Positions 18,653 through 28,510 of a DNA stretch of 64,000 nucleotides are shown here, piece by piece. Under the pieces are notes generated by a model. It was not told the DNA's origin. It ran no database searches and saw only the letters and a list, made by a program, of their open reading frames with translations. Position numbers and translations under genes: made by a program. Every line of letters starts with the position of its first letter. Within the stretch, counting starts at the first letter, position 1. The DNA comes from Ruminiclostridium cellobioparum DSM 1351 = ATCC 15832 (GTDB taxonomy: Bacteria > Bacillota > Clostridia > Acetivibrionales > DSM-1351), in NCBI RefSeq assembly GCF_000621505.1, contig NZ_JHYD01000037.1, positions 1-64,000 of the forward strand, written 5' to 3'.

Positions 18653-18669
18653 AAGCCATAACATGGCTT
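18653..18669 (+). promoter_or_regulatory. Small hairpin abutting the GH30 ribosome site
   Basis: AAGCCAT-AAC-ATGGCTT is immediately followed by AGGAGG (18670-18675) and the ATG at 18681. A 7-bp stem touching the Shine-Dalgarno could tune translation of the glycosidase. This comes from sequence only. Confidence 0.4.
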
Positions 18670-18680
18670 AGGAGGTTAAT

Positions 18681-20054
18681 ATGAAGAGCTTGATAAGAGT
18701 AATAGAAACCTGTAAGGATACAGAGGACAGGCTGAGCGATAAAGGTACAAAAGAGTTCAGAATTGATGCACTTGAGCAGGAAAACAAATTGATAAACATA
18801 TACAGTGATGTTAAATACCAGGCAATAGAAGGTTTTGGAGGAGCATTTACTGAAGCCTCCTGTACCACCCTGGACAAATTGACAACGGAACAGCGTAAAG
18901 AAATTCTCACTGCTTACTTCGATAAAGACAGGGGAATAGGCTACAATTTTTGCCGTACACATATCAACAGCTGTGATTACGCCCTGGAAGAATATACATA
19001 TGACGAGGTTGAGGGAGATTTTGAGCTGAAGCATTTTTCCATAGAACGTGATACTAAAAGCTTGGTTCCAATGATCAGGGATGCTTTTGCCATTGCCCCT
19101 GACATGAAATTATTCGCCAGTCCGTGGAGTCCGCCGGGATGGATGAAAACCAACCTGGAAATGGTCAACGGCGGAAAACTTAAAAAGGAATGCTATGGGG
19201 TTTGGGCCAGGTATATTGCAAAATATATCAGGGAGTATCAAAACCAGAATATAGATATATGGGGTATTACAGTACAAAATGAAGCAAAGGCGGTACAGCC
19301 ATGGGAATCCTGCGTGTATACCGCCGAAGAGGAAAGGGATTTTGTCAGGGATTATCTCGGCCCCATTTTAAGAGAAAATGGACTCGGCCATATCAGGATA
19401 ATTATTTGGGATCACAATAAGGAGAGAATTGTAGAGCGCTCCAGGGTCGCTTTTGGAGATGCGGCAGCAGCGGAGTATATTGACGGCGTGGGAGTGCATT
19501 ATTACTCTGGAGATCATTTTGAGGCTCTTAACATAACTCATGAATTATTCCCTGACAAAAATATTTACGGAACAGAGGCCTGTACCAGACAGAACCTTGA
19601 AAATCCCTGGCTGTCCGGGGAAAGATATGCACATGATATAATTGGGAACTTTAATAATTGGTCCTGTGCCTGGACCGACTGGAATCTGCTTCTGGACGAG
19701 AATACCGGTCCGAGTCACTGGCGGGAAAAGCAAATAGCAATGGGTGACAAAGGCGTTTACTGGTTTGGAAATTCACCCATTATGGCAGATACCGGGACAG
19801 GTGATATAACCTACGGAGCAGCATATTATTACATGGGTCATTTCAGCAAATTCGTAAAAAGAGGTGCCAGAAGAATAGGCTTAAGTACATATACTCCGAA
19901 TCTGGAGGCCATAGCCTTTGAAAATCCCGACCGGCAAAAGGTTGCAATAGTTATGAATAAAAATGATGCCGACCAGGAATTTACACTGAGAATTGAAGGG
20001 AAAATTGCGGATTTTAACGTAAAAGCACACTCTATCCTGACTTTGCTGTTCTAA
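18681..20054 (+). CDS. GH30 family glycoside hydrolase, cytoplasmic
   Basis: The 457-residue protein resembles glucosylceramidase-type GH30 enzymes. Visible features are GFGGAFTEAS at the start of the barrel, SPWSPPGWMKTN, acid/base Glu201 in TVQNEAKAVQPW and nucleophile Glu299 in YGTEACTRQ, ending in the beta-sandwich ALSTYTPNLEAIAFENPD-like part. There is no signal peptide, so it acts on oligosaccharides or glycosides brought in by the preceding ABC importer. GH30 activities include beta-glucosidase, beta-1,6-glucanase, beta-xylosidase and beta-fucosidase. The actual substrate cannot be read from sequence. Confidence 0.92.
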   Translation: MKSLIRVIETCKDTEDRLSDKGTKEFRIDALEQENKLINIYSDVKYQAIEGFGGAFTEASCTTLDKLTTEQRKEILTAYFDKDRGIGYNFCRTHINSCDYALEEYTYDEVEGDFELKHFSIERDTKSLVPMIRDAFAIAPDMKLFASPWSPPGWMKTNLEMVNGGKLKKECYGVWARYIAKYIREYQNQNIDIWGITVQNEAKAVQPWESCVYTAEEERDFVRDYLGPILRENGLGHIRIIIWDHNKERIVERSRVAFGDAAAAEYIDGVGVHYYSGDHFEALNITHELFPDKNIYGTEACTRQNLENPWLSGERYAHDIIGNFNNWSCAWTDWNLLLDENTGPSHWREKQIAMGDKGVYWFGNSPIMADTGTGDITYGAAYYYMGHFSKFVKRGARRIGLSTYTPNLEAIAFENPDRQKVAIVMNKNDADQEFTLRIEGKIADFNVKAHSILTLLF

Positions 20055-20157
20055 GAAATATAACTGAAAAAAGCAGATTAAGCATGTAGCACTTACAGCT
20101 GTCAGTATCAGGTTGATACAAACCTGGTAACAGGAGTGGTACTGCTTTAATCATATA

Positions 20158-20173
20158 TGTATACATGTATACA
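20158..20173. promoter_or_regulatory. 16-nt perfect palindrome upstream of aldolase gene
   Basis: TGTATACATGTATACA lies 25 nt before the aldolase ATG. It resembles GntR/LacI-type operators with TGTATACA halves. If real, the lower part of the locus could be controlled separately from the transporter genes. No matching regulator gene is adjacent. Confidence 0.5.
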
Positions 20174-20198
20174 AATTTAAAAAAACAAGGAGCACACT

Positions 20199-21044
20199 AT
20201 GTCTTTATGCACATTAAAACAAGCACTGGACTTTGCAGGACAAAAAGAGTGCGGTATAGGTATGTTCAATGTGGTAACAGCCGAATATGCCGCAGCGATA
20301 GTACAGGCTGCAGAGGAAGCAAATATGCCTGCAATCATCGGCATGCCCGAAAGATTTTTCCAATTCTATGATATAGATATGATGTCAAATCTGTGCGTTG
20401 AATTGGCCCGGAATGCCTCGGTACCGATTGTCGTACATCTTGATCACGGCAAAAGCTTTGATATGGTCATGAAAGTTTTAAGAAGAGGCTTTACCTCGGT
20501 CATGTTCGACGGTTCGGCACTGGAGTATGAAGAAAACGTAAAGCAGACAGCCGAAATAGTAAAAATTGCCCATGCAATGGGGGTTTCAGTTGAAGGGGAA
20601 CTTGGATACGTGGGAAATGCAGCCAGCGGAGCAATAGACAGTTCACTGATGACCAAACCCGAGCAGGCTGCCGACTTTGCAGAGCGTACAAAAGCAGATG
20701 CACTTGCGGTAGCGATAGGAAATCTGCACGGTCACTACAAGGGCAGTCCGAAGCTTGACTTTGACAGACTGGAAAAAATAAGAGCTGCGACAGCCTGCGA
20801 CCTGGTACTTCACGGCGGCTCGGGAATCTCTGAGACCGATTTTGTGAGGGCGGTAAAAACAGGAATCAAAAAGGTAAATATATATACCGCACTTTCAGAT
20901 TGTACACTTGACTTTTTCAGAACAAAACAATCCGAATACAGTGTGTGGCTGGATTTCTCAAAGGATATGCGTTTAGAGCTTACAAAGCTTATAAAGGAAT
21001 TTATCCTTTTATTTGGCTGTCTGAGGAAACCAAACGACCAATAA
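20199..21044 (+). CDS. Class II ketose-bisphosphate aldolase (FbaA/IolJ/GatY family)
   Basis: The 281-residue zinc aldolase has metal ligands visible in VHLDHGKSFD, GNLHGHYKG and VLHGGSGI. An ACAAGGAG site precedes the ATG. The family cleaves ketose bisphosphates or IolJ-type substrates such as 2-deoxy-5-keto-gluconate 6-phosphate into dihydroxyacetone phosphate plus an aldehyde. The presence of an IolA-like dehydrogenase and a PfkB kinase in the same cluster hints at an IolJ-like reaction, but this is inference. Confidence 0.9.
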   Translation: MSLCTLKQALDFAGQKECGIGMFNVVTAEYAAAIVQAAEEANMPAIIGMPERFFQFYDIDMMSNLCVELARNASVPIVVHLDHGKSFDMVMKVLRRGFTSVMFDGSALEYEENVKQTAEIVKIAHAMGVSVEGELGYVGNAASGAIDSSLMTKPEQAADFAERTKADALAVAIGNLHGHYKGSPKLDFDRLEKIRAATACDLVLHGGSGISETDFVRAVKTGIKKVNIYTALSDCTLDFFRTKQSEYSVWLDFSKDMRLELTKLIKEFILLFGCLRKPNDQ

Positions 21045-21065
21045 ATAATGGAATGGGGGATGAAA

Positions 21066-21857
21066 ATGAAGTTTGGCTGTTGCGGCAATATGCTGGTACA
21101 AACCGGTGTGGGAGATTTTACAGCTCCGGTCATAAAGCAGTTGGGATACGACTATATCGAGCTTCCACTGGCTGCGATGGCACAGCTTGATGAGCAGGAT
21201 TTCAGAGCAGTGGAACAAAACTTGAAGGAATCGGAAATTCAATGTGAGGTATGCAACATTTTATTTCCTCCGCAAATTAAACTCTTTTCATCTGAAACAA
21301 GTGACAAGCAAATAGGAGAGTATCTGAAGCATGCATTTTCCCGTGCACAAAGACTGGGTGTGCAATATGCGGTCTTTGGGAGCGGACCCTCCAGAACAGT
21401 TCCGGAGGGACTGGGCAGAATTGATGCCTGGGACCGTCTGGTGGCCATAACCCGTTATATTGGAACGGTTTCCATGAAATACAATATTACCGTCCTGATC
21501 GAACCCTTGAGACGCCAGGAATGCAACATAATAAATTCGGTCAGGGAAGGTTTGAGACTGGCTAAAAGTGTAAAACATCCGAATATTAAGCTGTTGGTGG
21601 ACTTCTTTCACTTGAGGCACCAGCAGGAAGACCCCTCTGTAATACTGGAAACAGAGGATTATATAAAACACGTACACATAGCAAATACATTTGACAGGGT
21701 CTTCCCAAAGCAGCTTGAAGAAGACAGTTATCAATCTTTTATTGAAGCTCTGAAAAAAATAAACTACGATGCAAGAATCAGTGTGGAAGCCTATACAAAT
21801 GACTTCGAAAAAGATGCTTTGGATTCCTTAAACTTTTTAAAAAGTTATTTCAGATGA
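21066..21857 (+). CDS. Sugar phosphate isomerase/epimerase (xylose isomerase-like TIM barrel)
   Basis: The product has about 263 residues, starting MKFGCCGNMLVQTG. Barrel and metal-site segments are YIELPLAAM, VLIEPLRRQECNIINS, LLVDFFHLRHQQ, HVHIANTF and ISVEAYTND. This is the AP-endonuclease-2 superfamily that includes IolE, IolI, L-ribulose 3-epimerase and hydroxypyruvate isomerase. GGGGGA lies about 5 nt before the ATG at 21066, which is preferred over 21048. Its place between aldolase and transketolase suggests sugar (phosphate) epimerisation. Confidence 0.88.
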   Translation: MKFGCCGNMLVQTGVGDFTAPVIKQLGYDYIELPLAAMAQLDEQDFRAVEQNLKESEIQCEVCNILFPPQIKLFSSETSDKQIGEYLKHAFSRAQRLGVQYAVFGSGPSRTVPEGLGRIDAWDRLVAITRYIGTVSMKYNITVLIEPLRRQECNIINSVREGLRLAKSVKHPNIKLLVDFFHLRHQQEDPSVILETEDYIKHVHIANTFDRVFPKQLEEDSYQSFIEALKKINYDARISVEAYTNDFEKDALDSLNFLKSYFR

Positions 21858-21903
21858 TAAGCACAGAAAGAAAATGAAAAAGTATTGCATAGATGCTTTT
21901 TTG

Positions 21904-21933
21904 TGTGCCGCCATGGGACAACCATCCGGCACA
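21904..21933 (+). promoter_or_regulatory. Hairpin in transketolase leader
   Basis: TGTGCCG and CGGCACA form a 7-bp stem with a 16-nt loop, ending 21 nt before the transketolase ATG. No T-run follows it. It may be an mRNA processing or attenuation structure. Confidence 0.35.
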
Positions 21934-21954
21934 TTGGGACATGGAGGTTAAAAA

Positions 21955-24042
21955 ATGAGTAGACAAAATACGGAATACATACTGCAAAAGGGAAAAGAAC
22001 TGTTATTGGAATATAAGGACTCAATTCTCAGAATATCTGTCCTGCAGCAAGCTGCCGATGCTGTGGATAACGGAGTCCACATAGGAGGAGTATTTTCTGC
22101 GGTGATTCCGCTTGCGACGCTGTATTACGGCGGATTTATCCAGCTGGATATTGAGAATCCCACCGCAGAAGACCAGGATGCATTTGTACTCAGCAAAGGC
22201 CATTCGGTAGCGGCAATTACAACGATATATGCCGATAAGGGATATTTCCCGAAGGATTTATTAAAGAATACAAGATCAATTGAGAGTATAATCAACGGTC
22301 ATCCCGGTCCTCTGATGCCTGGAGTGCATATTTCCACCGGACCTTTAGGGCAGGGACTATCAGCAGCAGCCGGTTTCGCATTGATAGGGAGGGAAGCTCC
22401 CAAACGGGATGTTTACTGTATGTCCGGGGACGGAGAGCTGCAGGAAGGTTCCATCTGGTAAGCTGTTATGTATGCCGGCGAAACCGGTTTGGAGAATCTG
22501 TGCCTTATAGTTGACAGAAATTACGGACAGCTGGATTGCACCAACCGTTTGATACTTGGACTGGGCGATTTAAAAGCAAAATTTGAGGCCTTCGGCTGGA
22601 GGGTATTTGAAATTGACGGAAGAAGCTATTCTCAAGCCTATGAAGCCTTTGATACTTTTAAAAACAAAGTTCGGGACGGAAGGCCTACAGTGATTATATC
22701 CAATACAACCAAAGGCTTTGGTGGATTTTCCAATCTTACTGACAGTCATAAGACGAATTTCTCAGGCAAGGTTTTTGAGTTGGAAATGGAATATCAAAAA
22801 AAGAGGCTTGCAAACAGGGCACAAGAGCTGACAGGCTTCTGGTCGGGACTGGAGGGAAAGGAAGAAACCGCAGTAAAGGAATTGGGAGCTTTTGCCGCCG
22901 GTATGAACCTGTCTGTTGTTCCGGATGCCCCGGACAATTCTTTTAGAGTTACAGTTACAGAGCCAAAGGTTAAAACCTGCAAAGCAGCGCCCAGAAACAA
23001 AAAGCTGCAATATCCCCGGGATATGCTGCCGGTACTTGATAAAACAAAAGAATATGCTGCCAGCTCAATAGTCACAGATGTAATGAAGGTTTTTGCACGG
23101 GATGAAAAGGTTGTGTCCATAGATTCCGACCTGTCGTCAACAAGCGGGTTATTTGACGGGATAAGTGCCGTTGATAAAACAAGGGCCGTAAATGTGGGAA
23201 TCGCAGAAGTTAATATGATGTGTATGGGAGAGGCTTACGCGGCAGCCGGCTATAATGCCTGGGTAAGCACCTTCTGTCCCTTCTTTGAATGGAGAGCGCT
23301 GAGAAGAATAGCCATAGGATACCAGGAACGCCTTGAAGCAATAGAGTCAAAAGCTGGCTGGCTTAGCGACGGACACCGGCTTGATCTCACCTTCCTGGCT
23401 ACGGCACCGAATCTCGAGACCCAGACAAACGGTGCAACTCATATGGGAAATGACGATATAACCGTATTCAGCGGAATTGCACATCTTAAAATAATAGACA
23501 CCTCGTGTCCGCAGCAGCTTATGAGTATCATGGAATGGATTGCCGAAGGAAACAAGGGCCTGGTGTACCTGAGAATAATGCGGGCAAAATCGAAGGTGCT
23601 CTATTCCTCCGATTATACCTTTGAGTATGGAAAGGGCTATTATCTCAGCAGGTATGAAGGCAGTAAAATTGCTGTTATAACAAGCGGAAGGGGTGCCCAT
23701 GAAGCCCTTGCTGCGGCAGAAATCCTGAAAAGCGAAGGTGTGGAAGTTGATATTATTGACATGCCGTCGGCTGATGAAGCAATGTTTGTTGAACTGGCCG
23801 GATCAGGCAAGTCACTGCTCTTTGCAGAACAGAACAACGGGTATTTATATTCGGAATTCCAGAAAACCATGTTTAAAAATAAAGTGAACTTCGATCTTAA
23901 TAAAATATTTTCCATCAATGCCCTGGATGAGAGCGGGAAAGCCATATTCATTCATTCAGGTACATACAAACAGCTTGCAGAACATCTGGGACTCAGCGCA
24001 AAACAGCTGGCCGGCACAGTTAAAAAAATTATAACGGGTTAA
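21955..24042 (+). pseudogene. Transketolase interrupted by one in-frame TAA
   Basis: The full-length transketolase frame has about 695 codons. The thiamine-diphosphate part has LSKGHSVAA, HISTGPLGQGLS and GDGELQEGSIW. TAA at 22459-22461 replaces the codon where family members usually have Glu (GDGELQEGxxWEA). The same frame then continues AVMYAGETGLENLCLIVD through the pyrimidine domain (NVGIAEVNMMCMGEA) and C-terminal domain to 24042. A single GAA-to-TAA change explains it. GTTATG at 22465-22470 offers an internal start, but a split here would divide the ThDP-binding domain. It is either a recent nonsense mutation or a base-call error. Confidence 0.9.
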
Positions 24043-24059
24043 TACAGGAGGTATGAAAA

Positions 24060-25568
24060 ATGGAAGTAAATAAATTAAAGCTTTTTATAAATAATGAGTG
24101 GGTGGAGTCCAAATCCCAAAAATACATGGACATTATGGATCCGAGTACGGGTACGGTCATAGCACAAACTCCGTGCTGTACACAGGAAGAGGTAGAGCTG
24201 GCCGTTAAGGCTGCAAATGATGCATTTCCTGCATGGTCCGATACGCCTGCAATTAAAAGAGTGCAAATTTTATATAAGTTCAGAAGTCTGGTGGAAGAGC
24301 ACCTGGATGAGCTTACATACATTTGCGCGCGGGAAAACGGAAAAGTGTGGGAAGAAGCCAAAGGTGATATTTTAAAGGTAAAAGAGATAACAGAACATGC
24401 CTGCGGTATTCCGTCTCTGATGATGGGGGAATCTCTGATGAATACTTCGGCCGGATATGATACGGTGCTTTACCGTGAACCTGTGGGAGTCTTTGCAGGA
24501 ATTGCACCGTTTAATTTCCCCGGAATGATCCCTATGGGCTGGATGATGCCCTTGTGTATAGCCACCGGCAACACAATGGTGCTTAAACTTGCAAGTATGA
24601 CGCCCATGACTTCTATCCGATGTCTGGAACTTATGCAGGAAGCGGGTTTGCCGGCCGGAGTTATAAATGCTGTAACCTGCAGCAGGAATGAAGCGGAAAT
24701 TTTATTGACAAATCCTGCAATAAAGGGTGTAAGCTTCGTGGGCTCAACCTCGATAGGTGCCCACGTATATAAAACCGCAGCTGCCAGCGGAAAGAGAGTC
24801 CAGGCATTGACCGAAGCAAAAAATCATGCGTTGGTGCTGGAAGACGCACCGCTGGAGAGAACTGCAAGAGGAATAATCAATGCAACCTTTGGCTGTGCGG
24901 GTGAAAGATGTATGGCACTGCCCGTGGTTGTGGCACAGGAGAGCATAGCCGATAAATTGACCGGCTTACTGGTCAAATACGCTAAAGAGCTTAAAATCGG
25001 ACCTGCTTATGATAGAACATCAACCCTGGGTCCGGTTATATCATCCTCCCACAAGGAATGGGTGCTCAATTGGATCGGAAAGGGAATTTCCGAAGGAGCA
25101 AAGCTGGTGCTTGACGGCAGAGATGTGAAGGTGGATGGAAATGAAGGCGGATACTACATCGGGCCCACCATATTTGACCATGTGACATCTGGTATGACTG
25201 TGGGTGATGATGAGATCTTCGGGCCTGTTTTATGCATAAAGCGTGTAAAGGACTTTGAAGAAGGCCTTGCAGTAATGAATGCAAACCGGTTTGCAAACGG
25301 CTCGGTAATATTTACTCAAAGCGGATATTACAGCAGGGAATTTGCAAAGAGAACAGACGGAGGCATGGTGGGGATAAATGTGGGCATTCCTGTTCCGGTA
25401 GGTATATTCCCGTTTACAGGCCACAAACAATCCTTCTTTGGAGATTTGCATGCCATCGGAAAAGACGGAGTCAGGTTCTTTACCGAGACAAAGGCGGTAA
25501 CTACCAGATGGTTTGACGATGCTGAAAAAAATAATAAGAACGTCAGTACCTGGGATGGTTCTTTATAA
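24060..25568 (+). CDS. CoA-acylating aldehyde dehydrogenase, MMSDH/IolA-like
   Basis: The 502-residue protein belongs to the methylmalonate-semialdehyde dehydrogenase subgroup. It has an NAD fold with GVSFVGSTSIGAHVY, catalytic Cys284 in CAGERCMAL and EIFGPVLCI near the C-terminus. The subgroup oxidises (methyl)malonate semialdehyde to acetyl- or propionyl-CoA with CO2 release. IolA does this at the end of inositol breakdown. It follows transketolase by 17 nt with an AGGAGG site. The three-carbon semialdehyde would come from the aldolase of this cluster, by inference. Confidence 0.9.
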   Translation: MEVNKLKLFINNEWVESKSQKYMDIMDPSTGTVIAQTPCCTQEEVELAVKAANDAFPAWSDTPAIKRVQILYKFRSLVEEHLDELTYICARENGKVWEEAKGDILKVKEITEHACGIPSLMMGESLMNTSAGYDTVLYREPVGVFAGIAPFNFPGMIPMGWMMPLCIATGNTMVLKLASMTPMTSIRCLELMQEAGLPAGVINAVTCSRNEAEILLTNPAIKGVSFVGSTSIGAHVYKTAAASGKRVQALTEAKNHALVLEDAPLERTARGIINATFGCAGERCMALPVVVAQESIADKLTGLLVKYAKELKIGPAYDRTSTLGPVISSSHKEWVLNWIGKGISEGAKLVLDGRDVKVDGNEGGYYIGPTIFDHVTSGMTVGDDEIFGPVLCIKRVKDFEEGLAVMNANRFANGSVIFTQSGYYSREFAKRTDGGMVGINVGIPVPVGIFPFTGHKQSFFGDLHAIGKDGVRFFTETKAVTTRWFDDAEKNNKNVSTWDGSL

Positions 25569-25587
25569 TAAGCAACTTGTTTACAAA

Positions 25588-25907
25588 GGATGTATCGCAA
25601 AACTAATACAATTTAAATCCATGTGAAACTTTAGTGCTCTCGTACTAACTTCAAAAAATGGATAGCTCACAAAGTACATGCCTGAAATTTGTACGGCTCA
25701 TCACAAGTATTTTTGCTGTCGCAGAACACTCAACATCCTGTTTCGGGTTGCTGCTCAAATCGGCTTCCTGCCGATTTGCCAGCAAAAACACTTGTTTTTC
25801 ACCTACAATTTCAAGCATGTACTTTTAATAGAGCTTATCATTTTTTGAAGTTGTACTCGCGCACTATGATCAGTAACACATTATTTTCATTTGTTTTGAG
25901 ACAGCCC
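25588..25907. repeat. Fold-back repeat element, copy 1 (MITE-like)
   Basis: This non-coding element of about 320 bp closely matches 47128-47452. Its ends are inverted copies (GGATGT-TCGCAAAA at left, TTTTGAGACAGCC at right). Almost the whole element is an imperfect long palindrome: AAAGTACATGC pairs with GCATGTACTTT. The apex at 25758-25776 is AATCGGC-TTCCT-GCCGATT. It has no gene. It sits between the aldehyde dehydrogenase and PfkB genes and so interrupts the operon. Confidence 0.8.
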
Positions 25908-25967
25908 GGAAAACAATTTGCTTAAAAATTATCCGGGCCGCAAGCTTAAAGAAAGGGGGAGAATAGT

Positions 25968-26954
25968 TTGGGAGACTCTGAGGTTAACATTAACCGCCAA
26001 TACGATGTGCTGTGCATTGGGCTTATAAATATGAACATGCCTGTCAGACCGGTTGATAAAGGTGTTTTTGACAGGGATGTGACAATGGTGGATGCAATTG
26101 ATATAATGCCGGGCGGAGATGCCATGAATGAAGCCATTACCCTGAGCAGGCTTGGCAACAGAGTGGGACTTGTGGGGAAAATCGGAGAGGACATTTTCGG
26201 TCAGATACTGCTGGAGATGACCTCCAGGGCAGGAGTTGACACGAAATACATATGTAAGGATAAAAATGCTGGTACGAGTGTATGTGTAATGCTGGTCAAT
26301 CAGGACGGAAGCCGCAATTTCGCATCTCACAGAGGCGCAAACTGTGAATTTTCTCTGGAGGACATAGATCTTTCAATTCTAAAGCAAACCAAAATTGTAA
26401 ACATAGGAAGTATCTATGCCTTGAAAAAACTCGACGGGGAAGGTGTAGAGACTATTTTACTTGAAGCGCGCAAAAATGGAGTCATTACATGCGCGGACAT
26501 GATGTGTGACACATACGGAAAAGGCTTTGATGCAATAAAGGGAGCATTGGGCAAGCTGGATTATTTTATTCCCAGTTATGATGAGGCTGCAGCAGTAACA
26601 GGAGAAACAAGGGTTGAAAAGATAGCAGAAAAGCTGCTGGATATAGGTATAAAGAATGTGATCATCAAATTGGGCGCAAAGGGCTGCTTTGTTTCCAATG
26701 ATAAACAAAGTTTTTATGAAGCTCCCTATGAGGCTGAGGTAGTAGACACGACAGGTGCGGGAGACAACTTTGTTGCAGGCTTTTTGACAGGCTTAAACAT
26801 GAATTGGGAGCTGAGCAGGTGCATAGAACTGGCGAACGCCGTGGGATCGCTGGCGGTGGGGAAGGTTGGCTCAAATGGCGCTGTACACAGTATGGACCAG
26901 GTTATGGAGTTTATGAAAAACACAAGGAAAATCAATATAAACAGGTCAATTTAG
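25968..26954 (+). CDS. PfkB-family carbohydrate kinase (ribokinase/IolC-like)
   Basis: The 328-residue kinase shows the N-terminal PfkB signature GGDAMNEAITLSRLG and the ATP-site signature VDTTGAGDNFVAGFLTGL. The start is TTG at 25968 with AAAGGGGGA about 8 nt upstream; no ATG fits the ribosome site. It should phosphorylate a ketose or sugar acid so that the aldolase can cleave it. It lies downstream of the fold-back element and 38 nt before the FucI-like isomerase gene. Confidence 0.9.
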   Translation: MGDSEVNINRQYDVLCIGLINMNMPVRPVDKGVFDRDVTMVDAIDIMPGGDAMNEAITLSRLGNRVGLVGKIGEDIFGQILLEMTSRAGVDTKYICKDKNAGTSVCVMLVNQDGSRNFASHRGANCEFSLEDIDLSILKQTKIVNIGSIYALKKLDGEGVETILLEARKNGVITCADMMCDTYGKGFDAIKGALGKLDYFIPSYDEAAAVTGETRVEKIAEKLLDIGIKNVIIKLGAKGCFVSNDKQSFYEAPYEAEVVDTTGAGDNFVAGFLTGLNMNWELSRCIELANAVGSLAVGKVGSNGAVHSMDQVMEFMKNTRKININRSI

Positions 26955-26992
26955 TATACGTGCACATTAAAAGCACGCTGAGGAGGTATTTT

Positions 26993-28441
26993 ATGCTGGA
27001 GGAATACAAGCAAAAGCACAGGGTAAAGATCGGTTTAGCTCCGACAAGAAGAATTCTGACCAGAAAGAACTTTTTTAACAAAGCCGATGCCATAAAAGAA
27101 AAAGATATTATAGAAGACACTCTGGATCAGAATGGAATAGAATATGTAAATCTGGATTTTCTTAATGAAGAAGGTTTGCTTTATCAGGGCTGTGATTCCG
27201 ACAGAGCGGCTAAAAAATTCATCGAAGCAGGTGTGGATGCCATCTTTGCACCACACTGCAATTTCGGGACTGAAGATGCAGTTGCAAAGCTGGCTAAAAA
27301 AGTTAACAAGCCGCTGCTATTGTGGGGTCCCAGGGATGGAGCTCCAAAGCAGGACGGAAGCCGGGAGAGAGACAGCCAGTGCGGCCTTTTTGCCACCTCA
27401 AAGGTTCTTCAGCAATTCGGGGTCCCATTTACATATATACCAAATACCCGAGTTGAGGATGCACTGTTTAAAAAAGGACTGAAAAATTTTATATCGGCAG
27501 CGGCTGTTGTCAAGTCAATGACAAATTTGAGAATCGGTCAGATAGGAACACGTCCCGCAGGCTTCTGGACTGTAAAATGCAACGAGGAAGAGCTGCTTGA
27601 ACGCTTTGGCATTGAAGTGGTACCTGTAACAATACCCGAAATCAAAAGTTCAATGGATGAAATTCTGTCAGTGAAGCCTGTTATACTCAAAGAGACCTTT
27701 AATGATATTAAAATAAAGATTGACAGGATAGATATAAATGACGAAGCCCTTCAAAAAACAGCGGCCCTGAAGATTGCCATCAGGCAATGGGCCGATGCCG
27801 AAGGACTTTCAGCTATTGCCATGCTTTGCAATAAACCTGTAAGGGAAGCCTTCGGCATCACTCCCTGCTTCACAATGTCAGACCTGACAGATGACGGACT
27901 TCCGGTCATATGCGAAACTGATATACATGGTGCGGTAACTTCCATTATGACTCAGGCTGCAGTTCTTGGAGACAGTGCTACTTTTCTAGCGGACATGACT
28001 GTCCGGCATCCTGAAAATGATAATGCCGAGCTGTTGTGGCACTGCGGTGTTTTCCCACAAAGTCTTAAGAGCAGGAACTCAAAGACAGTGCTGAATAACC
28101 ACTATGGAGCCAATTTCCCCGGTGCCTGTGAGTGGGAAATAGAGGGCGGGGATATAACAGTTTCCAGATTTGACGGAGTCAGTGGAGAGTATAAGCTCTT
28201 GCTGGCTGAAGGCAGGGGAATTCAGGGCCCGAAAAACAACGGCACATACGTGTGGGTTGAATTTAGGGACTGGATGAAGATGGAGAACCGCCTTATCAAT
28301 GGCCCTTATATACACCATTGTACCGGAGTTCACGGAAAAGCTGCCGTAGCTCTGTATGAGGCCTGTAAGTATATTCCGGGACTTACTCCCGACCCTGTGG
28401 ATCCTACAAGGGAAGAAATTGAAAACTTTCTGATAAGATGA
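26993..28441 (+). CDS. L-fucose/D-arabinose isomerase-like protein
   Basis: The product has about 482 residues, starting MLEEYKQKHRVKIGLAPTRR with AGGAGG 7-12 nt upstream. The fold of the FucI/AraA-like aldose-ketose isomerases is suggested by GVDAIFAPHCNFGTEDAVAKL, WGPRDGAP, CETDIHGAVTSIM and IHHCTGVHGKA at the C-terminus. Such enzymes convert an aldose to its ketose with Mn2+. A longer frame begins at 26804 inside the kinase gene but lacks a ribosome site. The sugar used is not known; it would feed the PfkB kinase. Confidence 0.85.
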   Translation: MLEEYKQKHRVKIGLAPTRRILTRKNFFNKADAIKEKDIIEDTLDQNGIEYVNLDFLNEEGLLYQGCDSDRAAKKFIEAGVDAIFAPHCNFGTEDAVAKLAKKVNKPLLLWGPRDGAPKQDGSRERDSQCGLFATSKVLQQFGVPFTYIPNTRVEDALFKKGLKNFISAAAVVKSMTNLRIGQIGTRPAGFWTVKCNEEELLERFGIEVVPVTIPEIKSSMDEILSVKPVILKETFNDIKIKIDRIDINDEALQKTAALKIAIRQWADAEGLSAIAMLCNKPVREAFGITPCFTMSDLTDDGLPVICETDIHGAVTSIMTQAAVLGDSATFLADMTVRHPENDNAELLWHCGVFPQSLKSRNSKTVLNNHYGANFPGACEWEIEGGDITVSRFDGVSGEYKLLLAEGRGIQGPKNNGTYVWVEFRDWMKMENRLINGPYIHHCTGVHGKAAVALYEACKYIPGLTPDPVDPTREEIENFLIR

Positions 28442-28510
28442 TTTTTAAAATAAAGAATTTACAAACGTGGAATTTCAAACGGTTGGGATAAAAACGAAAG
28501 GACTGATTGC

